From NCBI RefSeq assembly GCF_014696925.1, contig NZ_JACJQY010000013.1, forward strand, positions 44,555 through 108,554: a stretch of DNA of 64,000 nt, in the 5' to 3' direction. Within the stretch, counting starts at the first letter, position 1. Each line of letters opens with the position of its first letter. Positions 7,690 to 16,512 of this stretch are shown here, in pieces. A program made the translations under genes and the position numbers. The notes beneath the pieces are model-generated. The model was given only the letters and a program-made list of their open reading frames with translations. It was not told the origin of the DNA and searched no databases. This DNA is from Phormidium tenue FACHB-1050 (GTDB taxonomy: Bacteria > Cyanobacteriota > Cyanobacteriia > Pseudanabaenales > Pseudanabaenaceae).

Positions 7690-8277
7690 CTAGAAATAGA
7701 GTACACGAGCATCTATTCCTTGCGATCGCAAAAAATGTTTCAAAGATTCGGCAGCATCTCGATTTGGATATCCTCCAGCGTAGATATAGTTGCCACGACC
7801 TGATCTCGCCACAAATGCAGTAGGGATAAACTGCCTCACCTGTTCTAAAGTTGTGATCGTTCTCAAGGGAACTGCGGTAACGTAGCGATATTGTGCCGAG
7901 TTCTCAATACTATTAGTAGGTAAATAACTCGGCAATGTTACGAAGGGTGAATTACTAACAGGTTGAATAGGCTGAAAAGTCTGAGAAGTATAAGCCTGTT
8001 GAGCTGCTACACCACGACGTTGTAATTCTCTACTCACAAAATCGGCAGTCGGGGCATCGAAAGCTCCCGCGACGATGGATGTCTGACCATTGACCGAAGC
8101 AACCACAGGATTAGTGACAACTTGCCTTGCAATATTTAGAGTTGCAGGATTGTTGCCTGCGATGTAGACCACAATGTTGCCTAATTGGGCATTAGCATTA
8201 GCGATCGCCACATTCCAAAAACCCCAGCTTGCGATCGCCAAACCGATAGCTTGTTTTGCCCAGTTAGATATTTTCAT
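7690..8277 (-). CDS. Exported protein with two SPOR-like halves
   Basis: 195 residues. A cleavable signal peptide is clear: basic start MKISNWAKQ, hydrophobic core AIGLAIASWGFWNVAIA, probable cleavage at ANA-QL. The mature part has two similar halves (about 34-90 and 125-195). Each has a beta-strand, a helix and a segment such as AFDAPTADFVSRELQRRGVA or GGYPNRDAAESLKHFLRSQG, resembling the SPOR peptidoglycan-binding fold. Role unknown; likely periplasmic and wall-associated. It lies 40 bases upstream of the PG-binding protein gene on the same strand. Confidence 0.65.
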   Translation of the reverse strand: MKISNWAKQAIGLAIASWGFWNVAIANANAQLGNIVVYIAGNNPATLNIARQVVTNPVVASVNGQTSIVAGAFDAPTADFVSRELQRRGVAAQQAYTSQTFQPIQPVSNSPFVTLPSYLPTNSIENSAQYRYVTAVPLRTITTLEQVRQFIPTAFVARSGRGNYIYAGGYPNRDAAESLKHFLRSQGIDARVLYF

Positions 8278-8362
8278 CGTTTTTAGACCTTTAACCCTAA
8301 AGCGACCTAATTGTTCATGAACCTAAATTAAATTCTATAGCAATAAGTAGAGGGGGCGTTTT

Positions 8363-8403
8363 AGATTTTTTGGGGCGCGGCGAAGCCGCGCCCCAAAAAA
8401 TCT
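8363..8403. terminator. GC-rich hairpin with A/T flanks
   Basis: AGATTTTTTGGGGCGCGG pairs with CCGCGCCCCAAAAAATCT around CGAAG. It lies between the rimI 3' end and the exported-protein gene on the minus strand and looks like a rho-independent terminator for rimI. Confidence 0.7.
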
Positions 8404-8407
8404 AGCG

Positions 8408-8453
8408 CAAGAATTTAGTGTTGCGGCGCTTTGCGTTGTAACACTAATTCTTG
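8408..8453. terminator. Second hairpin downstream of rimI
   Basis: CAAGAATTTAGTGTT...AACACTAATTCTTG arms with minor mismatches around GCGGCGCTTTGCGTTG. It is adjacent to the previous hairpin, forming a double terminator. Confidence 0.5.
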
Positions 8454-8466
8454 GGTGGGAGTATCT

Positions 8467-9006
8467 CTATAAATTCCAGCCTTTGGCTAATAACTCCAAG
8501 GATATAGACTCATGCCACTGATCTAGTAGCAATCCAAACTCCTCTGTATGTATGCCTTTGCACCATAACATCAACGCATCTTCGCCCGTCACTTCATAAT
8601 ATTTCGGTCTTCGACCAATTTCCTTAAAACCAAAACTTTCGTATAGGGCGATCGCGACATGATTAGATTCGCGAACTTCGAGGGTTGCCCATTCTAATTG
8701 GCGATCGCGGGCTTTCTTGAGCAAGCCCCAAACCAGCGACTTACCAAAACCTTGACCCTGATATTCGGGACGCACCGCTAATACTGTGATATGTGCTTCT
8801 TCAAGAATTGACCACAAACAGCCAAAACCTAATAGTTCATGATTTTCAGTAGTTAAGCCCAGTACAAGACTGCTGGGATTGTCAATTTCGCGCTGATAGG
8901 CTTCTAAGCTCCAGAAATTGCCAAGACACGCACAATCGATCGCCTGTAGCTGTGATGAAAAATTTTGATCAATCTCACTTAGATAGATTCGGGTCGATAG
9001 GCTCAT
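8467..9006 (-). CDS. rimI: Ribosomal protein S18-alanine N-acetyltransferase RimI
   Basis: 179 residues, GNAT fold. It transfers acetyl from acetyl-CoA to the N-terminus of S18. The acetyl-CoA-binding motif A is VRPEYQGQGFGKSLVWGLL (R/Q-x-x-G-x-G/A). The RimI-type C-terminal block is NHVAIALYESFGFKEIGRRP followed by KYY. An additional C-terminal stretch of about 25 residues after LMLWCKG is slightly longer than in E. coli RimI. It is flanked by hairpins on both sides, so probably monocistronic. Confidence 0.85.
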   Translation of the reverse strand: MSLSTRIYLSEIDQNFSSQLQAIDCACLGNFWSLEAYQREIDNPSSLVLGLTTENHELLGFGCLWSILEEAHITVLAVRPEYQGQGFGKSLVWGLLKKARDRQLEWATLEVRESNHVAIALYESFGFKEIGRRPKYYEVTGEDALMLWCKGIHTEEFGLLLDQWHESISLELLAKGWNL

Positions 9007-9058
9007 GTGTTGTAATTATCTAAAGATTTAATTAGGATGTGCGGCACAACGCGCCTTA

Positions 9059-9225
9059 ATACCAAAACAAAAAATGGCTATGCCATTTTTTGTTTTTAAA
9101 ACCCTTACTGGGTTTGCTTTTTATACCAAGGTAAGAAATGGCTACACCATTTCTTACCTTGAAAACCCTTACTAGGTTTAGTTTTTAATTCCCCAAAGTG
9201 TTGTCACACTTTCTTGAATTGTTAT
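9059..9225. repeat. Tandem copy of the three-hairpin element (copy 2, composite)
   Basis: A partial copy (9059-9122: ATACCAA, hairpin AAAAAATGG/CCATTTTTT, central AACCC/GGGTT) runs directly into a full copy (9123-9225, hairpin GGTAAGAAATGG/CCATTTCTTACC, second hairpin, TTGTTAT end). The first hairpins of the two copies have different but internally paired stems. Confidence 0.7.
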
Positions 9226-9251
9226 AAATAGCCCAAACGGATTATTGATCG

Positions 9252-10166
9252 ATGTCAGAACTCATGCCAATTGTATATCTCAGCGTGGTTAGCTTTTTTG
9301 CTTGGATTGTTAGCACTTTGGCAGGTGGGGGCAGTCCATTCATCTTAATTCCGTTAGTTAACCTTCTCATGGGAGCCAATGCCGTTCCACCTGTAATCAC
9401 AATCGGCATGTTTTTTGGCAATGCCCATCGAGTTTTACTGTTTTGGCGGGATATTGATTGGGTATTGACAGCTTGGTATGCTCCTGGGGCGATCGCAGGG
9501 GCAATTTTGGGAGCCTATACCTTTACGCAAATCCATCTCGATTGGTTGCAAATAGTGATTGCCATTTTCCTAATCGTGAGTGCCGTTTTATTTGAACTAG
9601 AAAAAAGTCCCGAAAAAACTGTTGCGAAGGATCAGGAAAAACAGATTGAATTGGTCGATGATTCTAAAGAGTTACAAGAGATCGAAAAACTGATTGAGAT
9701 TAATCAGTTAGGAGAATTAAGTGAATTAAGCGCTCTTGAAAAGTCAGAATTAATTCCCAAAGAAGTAAAACCCAAATTTCAACTTCAGGCTTGGCATATT
9801 ATGCCTGCGGGTTTCCTCAAGGCATATGTATCGGGCTTAGTCGGCACAACTGGCCCCGTCTTAAATCCCTTTTATCTGGGCTATGGCTTAGTCAAGGAGA
9901 AAATGCTAGCTACTAAAGCAACTCACATGACAATTATCCATGTCGTGAAAATCATTACCTACGGGGCGTTAGCAGCGATGTCTAAAGAGCAAATTGTCGC
10001 AGGATTAGCGATCGGATTAGCCGCAATACCCGCGAATCTCATTGGCAAATATCTCCTTAGTCGCATGAGTCCTCAACAGTTTCGCCAAGTGGTTCTTGCT
10101 TTTATGGCACTCGGCGGATCATGGATGCTGTGGCAACAAAGAAGTTTGTTTTTAAATATCTTGTAG
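9252..10166 (+). CDS. TSUP (TauE/SafE) family membrane permease
   Basis: 304 residues. The family moves sulfite, organosulfonates or related anions across the inner membrane. N-terminal hallmarks are ISTLAGGGSPFILIPLVN-like (here IVSTLAGGGSPFILIPLVN) with several hydrophobic segments. The second half repeats the fold with GLVGTTGPVLNPFYLGYG. A hydrophilic, Glu/Lys-rich loop of about 60 residues (about 118-178) separates the two halves and is longer than usual. It is monocistronic; the substrate cannot be deduced from context. Confidence 0.85.
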   Translation: MSELMPIVYLSVVSFFAWIVSTLAGGGSPFILIPLVNLLMGANAVPPVITIGMFFGNAHRVLLFWRDIDWVLTAWYAPGAIAGAILGAYTFTQIHLDWLQIVIAIFLIVSAVLFELEKSPEKTVAKDQEKQIELVDDSKELQEIEKLIEINQLGELSELSALEKSELIPKEVKPKFQLQAWHIMPAGFLKAYVSGLVGTTGPVLNPFYLGYGLVKEKMLATKATHMTIIHVVKIITYGALAAMSKEQIVAGLAIGLAAIPANLIGKYLLSRMSPQQFRQVVLAFMALGGSWMLWQQRSLFLNIL

Positions 10167-10192
10167 CTAGAGATAAGTTTTGAGGCGATCGC

Positions 10193-10591
10193 CTATTCAT
10201 TCAAAAAAGACTGAATAGTTTCTCTAAATTTTTCTACTTTAACAGGTGCAACTAAGTATGAATCTGCACCTGCTTCCATTGCAATAGATTCAGTTATTTC
10301 TTCTTCACATACCGTAATTACAATCACAGGGATATTTTTTGTCTTTTCATTGATTTTTAAATGGTGACAAACTTCAAGATCATTAGGATGAAACTGTTCG
10401 AGAAGAATAATGTCTGGCAAATACTGTGTTGCAATTTCTAACAAATTTTCACTGTAAACTGATTCAATACAATTCAATCCCATATGTCTAATCAAACGGG
10501 AAAAGAAATTTACACTTACGCAATCGTAAACATCAAGTACTGTGTATTTTTTAATTGAAGCTAAATCAAATTTTATATTTTCTTCTCTCAT
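10193..10591 (-). CDS. Degenerate response-regulator receiver domain protein
   Basis: 132 residues, a stand-alone CheY-like fold. The acidic pocket is reduced to VLDVYD (Asp20, Asp23). The phospho-acceptor position after strand 3 reads PDIILLEQFHP, so Glu65 replaces Asp. The Thr is kept (VIVITVC, Thr93). The invariant Lys of the K-P motif is replaced by Ala in SYLVAPVKV (115-116). It therefore should not be phosphorylated normally and may act as a locked or phosphomimetic adaptor. No kinase gene is adjacent. Confidence 0.78.
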   Translation of the reverse strand: MREENIKFDLASIKKYTVLDVYDCVSVNFFSRLIRHMGLNCIESVYSENLLEIATQYLPDIILLEQFHPNDLEVCHHLKINEKTKNIPVIVITVCEEEITESIAMEAGADSYLVAPVKVEKFRETIQSFLNE

Positions 10592-11243
10592 GGCATTTGA
10601 AATATCAGAGAATACAAGAGGTTGCTTTTCTAGGTGATGGTTGGCTAATGTGGGATGTGTTCTAAAACGTCCATTTCATACTGATGAAAACGACGCAAAT
10701 ACTTCGATCACGATTTAGCTGACCAGTGCCTTGATTCTCATTGCTGCTTGTCTACATTAATGTTTTTTGTACTAGTGTAGGAATTAACTCAGTTATCAGT
10801 AATCAGGAAAAACTAGGCTTGTATTTGTTTCAATCAATCATAGCGAAATCGGCTTGCAAAACGGGAATAGATAAACTTAATGATTGCTATAGATCCACAC
10901 TTCAGAAATAAGAATTGGTTTATAGTCTTACAGAGAAATTTTGAGAAGTGATGTAAGAATTGTTAATCTCATAAATCTGATGCCAGCCTCATAAATTTAG
11001 ATGGAAATCATATTCTCCTCATACATTAATATCCTGATACAGCAAAGAGCCCCTTTAATCGGTTGCAAAGACAACAAAAAACTAAAAATATTGAGTTAAA
11101 ACGACCTATAAAAGCCAACATAATCCCTAAGAGAGATCTTAACAATTTGGGTAAAAAGGAGTGAAACCCGTACACACAGAATGCTGCTAATGCTGTGCTA
11201 GTATTAACTTTAACCAGAACGCAGCAAAGTATGGGGAAACGCC
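10592..11243. other. Long intergenic region upstream of clpC
   Basis: About 650 bases with no supported ORF, RNA gene or repeat of the families seen elsewhere. It separates two divergent genes and presumably holds clpC control sequences. The leader close to clpC is treated separately. Confidence 0.4.
11193..11243 (+). promoter_or_regulatory. Putative extended -10 promoter and RBS of clpC
   Basis: TG-C-TAGTAT (11196-11204) forms an extended -10 box about 40 bases upstream of the clpC ATG. GGGGA about ten bases before the ATG can serve as a ribosome binding site. No convincing -35 or CIRCE/CtsR site is seen. Confidence 0.3.
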
Positions 11244-13733
11244 ATGTTTGAACGCTTTACAGAAAAAGCAATTAAAGTCATCATGCTGGCTCAAGAGGAA
11301 GCTCGCCGCCTCGGTCATAACTTTGTCGGCACAGAGCAAATCCTATTGGGTCTAATCGGAGAAGGAACTGGCGTTGCCGCCAAAGTACTTAAGTCCATGG
11401 GTGTAAACCTCAAAGACGCTCGCATTGAGGTTGAAAAGATCATCGGACGCGGCTCTGGTTTTGTCGCCGTCGAAATTCCTTTCACTCCTCGCGCTAAGAG
11501 AGTCCTAGAGTTGTCCTTAGAAGAAGCTCGTCAGCTCGGACATAACTATATCGGTACTGAGCATTTATTGCTAGGACTAATTCGCGAAGGCGAAGGCGTT
11601 GCCGCTAGAGTTTTAGAAAATCTCGGCGTGGATCTGTCTAAGGTTCGCACACAAGTAATCAGGATGCTCGGTGAGACTGCCGAAGTATCCGCTGGTGGCG
11701 GTTCATCAGGACGCACCAAAACGCCAACCCTCGACGAGTTTGGCTCAAACTTGACCCAGCTTGCCCAAGATGGCAAACTCGACCCAGTCGTTGGTCGTGA
11801 AAAAGAAATTGAACGAGTCATTCAAATTCTCGGTCGCCGCACCAAAAATAATCCAGTCCTAATTGGTGAACCTGGTGTGGGTAAAACCGCGATCGCTGAA
11901 GGTTTAGCTCAGCGCATTTCTAACAGTGATATCCCTGACATTTTGCAAGAAAAGCGGGTTGTTACCTTAGATATCGGCTTACTAGTAGCAGGTACAAAAT
12001 ACCGTGGTGAATTTGAGGAACGCCTCAAGAAGATCATGGAAGAAATTCGCACGGCTGGCAATGTGATCTTGGTAATTGATGAAGTCCATACCTTGATCGG
12101 TGCGGGTGCTGCGGAAGGCGCGATCGATGCCGCTAATATTCTCAAGCCTGCCCTTGCTCGTGGCGAATTGCAATGCATCGGTGCAACCACCCTTGATGAA
12201 TATCGTAAACATATCGAGCGTGATGCAGCCCTAGAGCGTCGTTTCCAACCAGTAATGGTCGGTGAGCCTAGTGTTGAAGAAACCATCGAAATCTTGATCG
12301 GTTTACGTCAACGCTATGAAGAACACCATAAGCTGAAGATCGACGATGAAGCCCTTGTTGCGGCGGCGAGATTATCCGATCGCTACATTAGCGATCGCTT
12401 CTTGCCCGACAAAGCTATCGACTTAATCGATGAAGCTGGTTCGCGTGTGCGTTTGATTAACTCACAGTTGCCTCCTGCTGCCAAAGAACTTGATAAGGAA
12501 TTGCGTCAAACCCTTAAAGATAAGGATGATGCCGTTCGTAAGCAAGACTTTGATAAGGCAGCGGAATTGCGTGACAAGGAAATCGATCTTAAACAACAAA
12601 TTCGCGCTCTCAGCCAAACCAAAAAGGCAGAAACTCCCGCCGAAGATGTACCTGAAATTCATGTAACCGAAGAGGACATCGCCTACATCGTCAGTTCTTG
12701 GACTGGCGTACCTGTCCTCAAGATTACCGAATCCGAGTCTGTCAAGTTGATGCAGATGGAAGAAACCCTGCATAGCCGCGTAATCGGTCAGGATGAAGCA
12801 GTAAAAGCTATTTCCCGTGCGATCCGTCGCGCCCGTGTAGGTCTGAAGAGCCCTAACCGTCCGATCGCCAGCTTTATTTTCTCAGGACCTACAGGTGTTG
12901 GTAAAACTGAGTTAACTAAAGCACTCGCCGCTTACTTCTTCGGTTCTGAAGAAGCGATGATTCGTCTCGACATGTCGGAATATATGGAGCGTCACACTGT
13001 ATCTAAGCTGATCGGTTCACCTCCTGGCTATGTCGGCTACAACGAAGGTGGTCAGCTTACTGAAGCCGTCCGTCGTCGCCCTTACACTGTCGTCCTATTC
13101 GACGAAATCGAGAAAGCTCACCCCGATGTCTTCAACTTGCTATTGCAAGTGCTTGAAGATGGACGCTTGACTGACTCGAAGGGTCGTACCGTTGACTTCA
13201 AAAACACCTTGTTGATCATGACCTCTAACGTTGGCTCTAAAGTCATCGAAAAAGGTGGTGGTGGACTGGGCTTTGACTTCGCTGCTAGCCAAGAGGATGC
13301 GCTCTATACCCGCATTCGATCGCTGGTTAACGAAGAACTTAAGCAATACTTCCGTCCAGAGTTCCTCAACCGTCTTGACGAAATTATCGTCTTCCGTCAG
13401 TTGACTAAACCCGAAGTCAAGGAGATCGCCGATCTCATGCTCAACGAGTTCTTCAGACGGATGCTCGATAAGCATATTGTGCTTACGGTGACCGAGCGCT
13501 TCAAGGATTTGCTAGTCCAAGAAGGCTATAACCCTAGCTACGGTGCGCGTCCACTGCGTCGGGCAATCATGCGCTTACTCGAAGATTCTCTTGCTGAAGA
13601 GATCTTGACGGGTAAAGTCCGTGAAGGTGCTTCGGTGCAAGTAGATGTCGATGACGATGGCAAAGTCAAAGTGATCGAACAAGAAGCTCTGAGTGGCTCT
13701 GAAAATAATCTTCAGTTGCTGCCATCAGCTTAA
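11244..13733 (+). CDS. clpC: ATP-dependent Clp protease ATP-binding subunit ClpC
   Basis: 829 residues, the typical cyanobacterial/plastid ClpC length. Two N-terminal Clp_N repeats (about 1-145, [20 protein letters not shown] and [20 protein letters not shown]) precede AAA1 with Walker [10 protein letters not shown] and the DEV box. A UVR-like coiled segment follows ([20 protein letters not shown]). AAA2 has Walker [13 protein letters not shown] and the sensor region GARPLRRAI. ClpC unfolds substrates for ClpP/ClpR and is essential in cyanobacteria. It has its own long upstream region and a terminator hairpin after it. Confidence 0.97.
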   Translation: MFERFTEKAIKVIMLAQEEARRLGHNFVGTEQILLGLIGEGTGVAAKVLKSMGVNLKDARIEVEKIIGRGSGFVAVEIPFTPRAKRVLELSLEEARQLGHNYIGTEHLLLGLIREGEGVAARVLENLGVDLSKVRTQVIRMLGETAEVSAGGGSSGRTKTPTLDEFGSNLTQLAQDGKLDPVVGREKEIERVIQILGRRTKNNPVLIGEPGVGKTAIAEGLAQRISNSDIPDILQEKRVVTLDIGLLVAGTKYRGEFEERLKKIMEEIRTAGNVILVIDEVHTLIGAGAAEGAIDAANILKPALARGELQCIGATTLDEYRKHIERDAALERRFQPVMVGEPSVEETIEILIGLRQRYEEHHKLKIDDEALVAAARLSDRYISDRFLPDKAIDLIDEAGSRVRLINSQLPPAAKELDKELRQTLKDKDDAVRKQDFDKAAELRDKEIDLKQQIRALSQTKKAETPAEDVPEIHVTEEDIAYIVSSWTGVPVLKITESESVKLMQMEETLHSRVIGQDEAVKAISRAIRRARVGLKSPNRPIASFIFSGPTGVGKTELTKALAAYFFGSEEAMIRLDMSEYMERHTVSKLIGSPPGYVGYNEGGQLTEAVRRRPYTVVLFDEIEKAHPDVFNLLLQVLEDGRLTDSKGRTVDFKNTLLIMTSNVGSKVIEKGGGGLGFDFAASQEDALYTRIRSLVNEELKQYFRPEFLNRLDEIIVFRQLTKPEVKEIADLMLNEFFRRMLDKHIVLTVTERFKDLLVQEGYNPSYGARPLRRAIMRLLEDSLAEEILTGKVREGASVQVDVDDDGKVKVIEQEALSGSENNLQLLPSA

Positions 13734-13738
13734 GATTG

Positions 13739-13779
13739 ATAAATGCAAGCCCTACGCTCAGCGCAGGGCTTGCATTTAT
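13739..13779. terminator. Terminator after clpC
   Basis: ATAAATGCAAGCCCT and AGGGCTTGCATTTAT pair perfectly around ACGCTCAGCGC, six bases after the clpC stop codon and before the min cluster. Confidence 0.75.
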
Positions 13780-13823
13780 CTAGATGTAGGTAACTTGCAT
13801 AGCGCTAAATTAAAAAAAGCTTC

Positions 13824-14912
13824 ATGAATGCCAACCAGCGTAATATTGCCGTGAAATCTAATCCTCTGCCTCCTACAAAATTTCAGTCGGTTGCAGGGGA
13901 TTTGTCATCTGCGGAGATGCCTGAAGTCATTGTCGTGGCTGACCAAAATGAGGAGTATTTGGGGAATGTGCCTGCTCCTCTGACGATCGCAGATGTTGAG
14001 GGTGGTGAACTTAAACCAATTCCGACTGCACTTACCAAAAAATCTCAGCCCGATCCAGAACCTGATCCTGAAATCTCGCAAGTTCGTTTTAAGACCCTTG
14101 ATGGCAAGCTGAATCTGTTGTTGCCAACTGACAAGAAGATCAAGTTGCCATTTAGTAAATCGAATGATAACGGCGAAATTCCTCCAATTGGGCTGGAGAG
14201 CAATCAGTTTAATAATTCTGAGACTTCACTGCTAGCCTTGACTTGGGAAGAAATACTTTCTCAGTTAGAGCAACGCATGGCGGCAAGTGGGCATGACTGG
14301 AAGCCACGTACACAAGTATATTTGCAATCAGGCGATCGCCTCTTGGATACGCGCCAGCTCCAAGAAATATCCGAAGCCTTGCAAAACTATCAACTTTTGC
14401 TGCATTGTATAGTCACCAATCGCCGTCAAACTGCGGTTAATGCTGCTAGTATGGGCTTCTGCGTAGAGCAAGGGACAATCTTTCGTGAGTTGTTAGGATT
14501 TAATCCAATTCCTAACGCACCTACGGATGACCCGCTGTACATTAAGATGACCGTAAGATCTGGTACAGAAATTCGGCACTCTGGCAGTATCATTGTCTTC
14601 GGTGATGTCAATGCAGGCGCAGAACTAATTTCTGAAGGTGATATTATTGTGTGCGGCAAGCTTAAAGGCATGGCTCATGCAGGTGCTAAAGGCAATGCCC
14701 AAGCAGTAGTTATGGCTTTACACCTCAATGCAACCCAAGTTAGGATTGCGAGTTTTATCGCCCGTGTTGAGAGTCCGAGTACATCTTTCTGTCCAGAAGT
14801 CGCATTTGTAAGTACGCAAGGTACACCTGCGATTAAAATTGTCCAAGTTGTTGATTTTTCAGCATTTAATCATTCTTCGCTAAACTATCCCTCGCTAATC
14901 AGTAATTCGTAA
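13824..14912 (+). CDS. minC: Septum site-determining protein MinC
   Basis: 362 residues. MinC inhibits FtsZ ring assembly away from midcell. The C-terminal beta-helix domain is clear: RSGTEIRHSGSIIVFGDVNA, GAELISEGDIIVCGKLKGMA and HAGAKGNAQAVVMALHLNAT, then a MinD-contacting strand region. The N-terminal domain is weakly conserved (about 130-220). The first 100 residues or so are Pro/Glu-rich and look disordered, making the protein longer than E. coli MinC (231). It is followed two bases later by minD. Confidence 0.92.
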   Translation: MNANQRNIAVKSNPLPPTKFQSVAGDLSSAEMPEVIVVADQNEEYLGNVPAPLTIADVEGGELKPIPTALTKKSQPDPEPDPEISQVRFKTLDGKLNLLLPTDKKIKLPFSKSNDNGEIPPIGLESNQFNNSETSLLALTWEEILSQLEQRMAASGHDWKPRTQVYLQSGDRLLDTRQLQEISEALQNYQLLLHCIVTNRRQTAVNAASMGFCVEQGTIFRELLGFNPIPNAPTDDPLYIKMTVRSGTEIRHSGSIIVFGDVNAGAELISEGDIIVCGKLKGMAHAGAKGNAQAVVMALHLNATQVRIASFIARVESPSTSFCPEVAFVSTQGTPAIKIVQVVDFSAFNHSSLNYPSLISNS

Positions 14913-14914
14913 AC

Positions 14915-15718
14915 ATGAGTCGCATTATCGTTGTTACCTCTGGTAAAGGTGGTGTCGGCAAGACCACATCTTCAGCAAATCTCGGCATGGCGCTCGCCAA
15001 ACTAGGACGCAAAGTGGTTTTGGTGGATGCTGACTTTGGCTTACGCAATCTCGATCTTTTATTGGGATTAGAAAATCGCATTGTATATACAGCTTTAGAA
15101 GTGATTGCGCGAGAATGTAAACTCGACCAAGCCCTAGTTAAAGATAAGCGTCAGCCCAATCTGTCTTTATTAGCAGCTCCCCAAACGCGCAATAAAACTG
15201 CAATTACGGCTGCTCATATGAAGGCGCTTGTTGAAGTTTTGGGGCGATATTTTGATTATGTTTTAATTGATTGTCCTGCGGGTATTGAGTCGGGATTTCA
15301 AAATGCGATCGCTGGGGCAAAAGAGGCGATCGTCGTGACGACTCCCGAAATTTCGGCGGTGCGGGATGCCGATCGCGTGGTTGGTTTACTAGAAGCAAAT
15401 CGAATTACGGATATTAAATTAATTTTGAACCGTATTCGCCCAGCTATGGTAAAAAACAACGACATGATGAGTGTCGAAGATGTACTAGATATTTTGTCAG
15501 TTAAATTAATTGGCGTAATTCCTGATGACGAACAGGTGATCGTTTCTACTAATAAAGGGGAACCATTGGTGTTGTCAGATAAACCATCGCTGGCTGGCAC
15601 AGCCTATGAAAATGTGGCAAAACGTCTTGAGGGAAAAAATATTGAGTTTTTACAACTCGAAGCTCCTCCTAAAGGATTTTTGGCGCGTCTGTCAAGCTGG
15701 ATTAGTGGGAACTCCTGA
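14915..15718 (+). CDS. minD: Septum site-determining ATPase MinD
   Basis: 267 residues. The deviant Walker A motif SGKGGVGKTTSSANLG (about 9-24) and the DADFGLRNLDLLLG motif identify MinD. The C-terminal FLARLSSWISGN forms the expected amphipathic membrane-targeting helix. MinD binds membrane with ATP, recruits MinC and is released by MinE. It sits between minC (2 bases) and minE (8 bases) in one operon. Confidence 0.96.
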   Translation: MSRIIVVTSGKGGVGKTTSSANLGMALAKLGRKVVLVDADFGLRNLDLLLGLENRIVYTALEVIARECKLDQALVKDKRQPNLSLLAAPQTRNKTAITAAHMKALVEVLGRYFDYVLIDCPAGIESGFQNAIAGAKEAIVVTTPEISAVRDADRVVGLLEANRITDIKLILNRIRPAMVKNNDMMSVEDVLDILSVKLIGVIPDDEQVIVSTNKGEPLVLSDKPSLAGTAYENVAKRLEGKNIEFLQLEAPPKGFLARLSSWISGNS

Positions 15719-15726
15719 GGTTTGAG

Positions 15727-16512
15727 ATGATTTCAACACTGCTCGATCGCCTATTTCAAAGAAGTAACGTCCCTAGTGGGGCAAAAGTCAAGCAGCGTTT
15801 GAAATTCATCCTTGCCCATGATCGTGCTGCGATCGAGCCACAGGTATTTGAAAATATGCGCCATGAGATTATGCGCGTAGTTTCTAAATATGTGGAGCTT
15901 GATGAAAATACATTAGACATTCGCCTAGAGTCTGATAAGCGGATGACAGCATTGATTGCCAATTTACCAATCAGGATGGTACGTGAAGAGCTACCTGATC
16001 TGGTAAGTCTTTTTGATAAACCCACTGAAGAAGTAGTTACATCAAATAATTCTGAATCTTTAGCCTTAGAAATGGATCAATCTGCTGAAGATGCCCTTGA
16101 TGCGATCGCGGCAAAGGAAAATATCAAATCGACCACTGAGGATATTTCTCCTGAGAGTCTTGCAGTAATTGCGGAACGAACTATCGAAGTTACTAGCAAA
16201 ATCAGAACTGCTGCAAATAAATCTCAAAATGGGGAAATCAGCGATCGCACCGCAGTAGAAGCTGATATACCCCAAAATGAAAATGTCATTATGGATATTG
16301 CTGAAAGTTCTGAGTCAGCTACTTCTGAAGTTGTATTAGAGGACTCTGTTAATGATCAGCATGAAGAATTAGAAGAACTTAATGAGCAGTCAAGTGATCA
16401 ATTGGAGTTGTCTTTAGGTTTGTCTGATTCTCTAGAATCTCAAGAATTAGTAATTGAAGAACCTCCCAAACTTTACAACCAAGAGCAAGAGTGTGATGAT
16501 CGCGAAACATGA
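15727..16512 (+). CDS. minE: MinE with long acidic C-terminal extension
   Basis: 261 residues, where MinE is normally about 85-100. The first 90 residues are a standard MinE: an amphipathic N-terminus, then AKVKQRLKFILAHDRA and the dimerisation region with PQVFENMRHEIMRVVSKYVE and LDIRLESDKRMTALIANLPI. Residues about 95-261 are Glu/Asp/Ser/Asn-rich, low in aromatic residues and probably disordered. The extension is in frame without interruption. The stop codon overlaps the start of the MBOAT gene (ATGA). MinE stimulates MinD ATPase for topological specificity; the job of the tail is unknown. Confidence 0.92.
   Translation: MISTLLDRLFQRSNVPSGAKVKQRLKFILAHDRAAIEPQVFENMRHEIMRVVSKYVELDENTLDIRLESDKRMTALIANLPIRMVREELPDLVSLFDKPTEEVVTSNNSESLALEMDQSAEDALDAIAAKENIKSTTEDISPESLAVIAERTIEVTSKIRTAANKSQNGEISDRTAVEADIPQNENVIMDIAESSESATSEVVLEDSVNDQHEELEELNEQSSDQLELSLGLSDSLESQELVIEEPPKLYNQEQECDDRET

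Noticed and set aside
9252..10166. Specific sulfite or taurine transport call for the TSUP protein
   Set aside because: No sulfur-metabolism gene is adjacent, so only the family level is supported.
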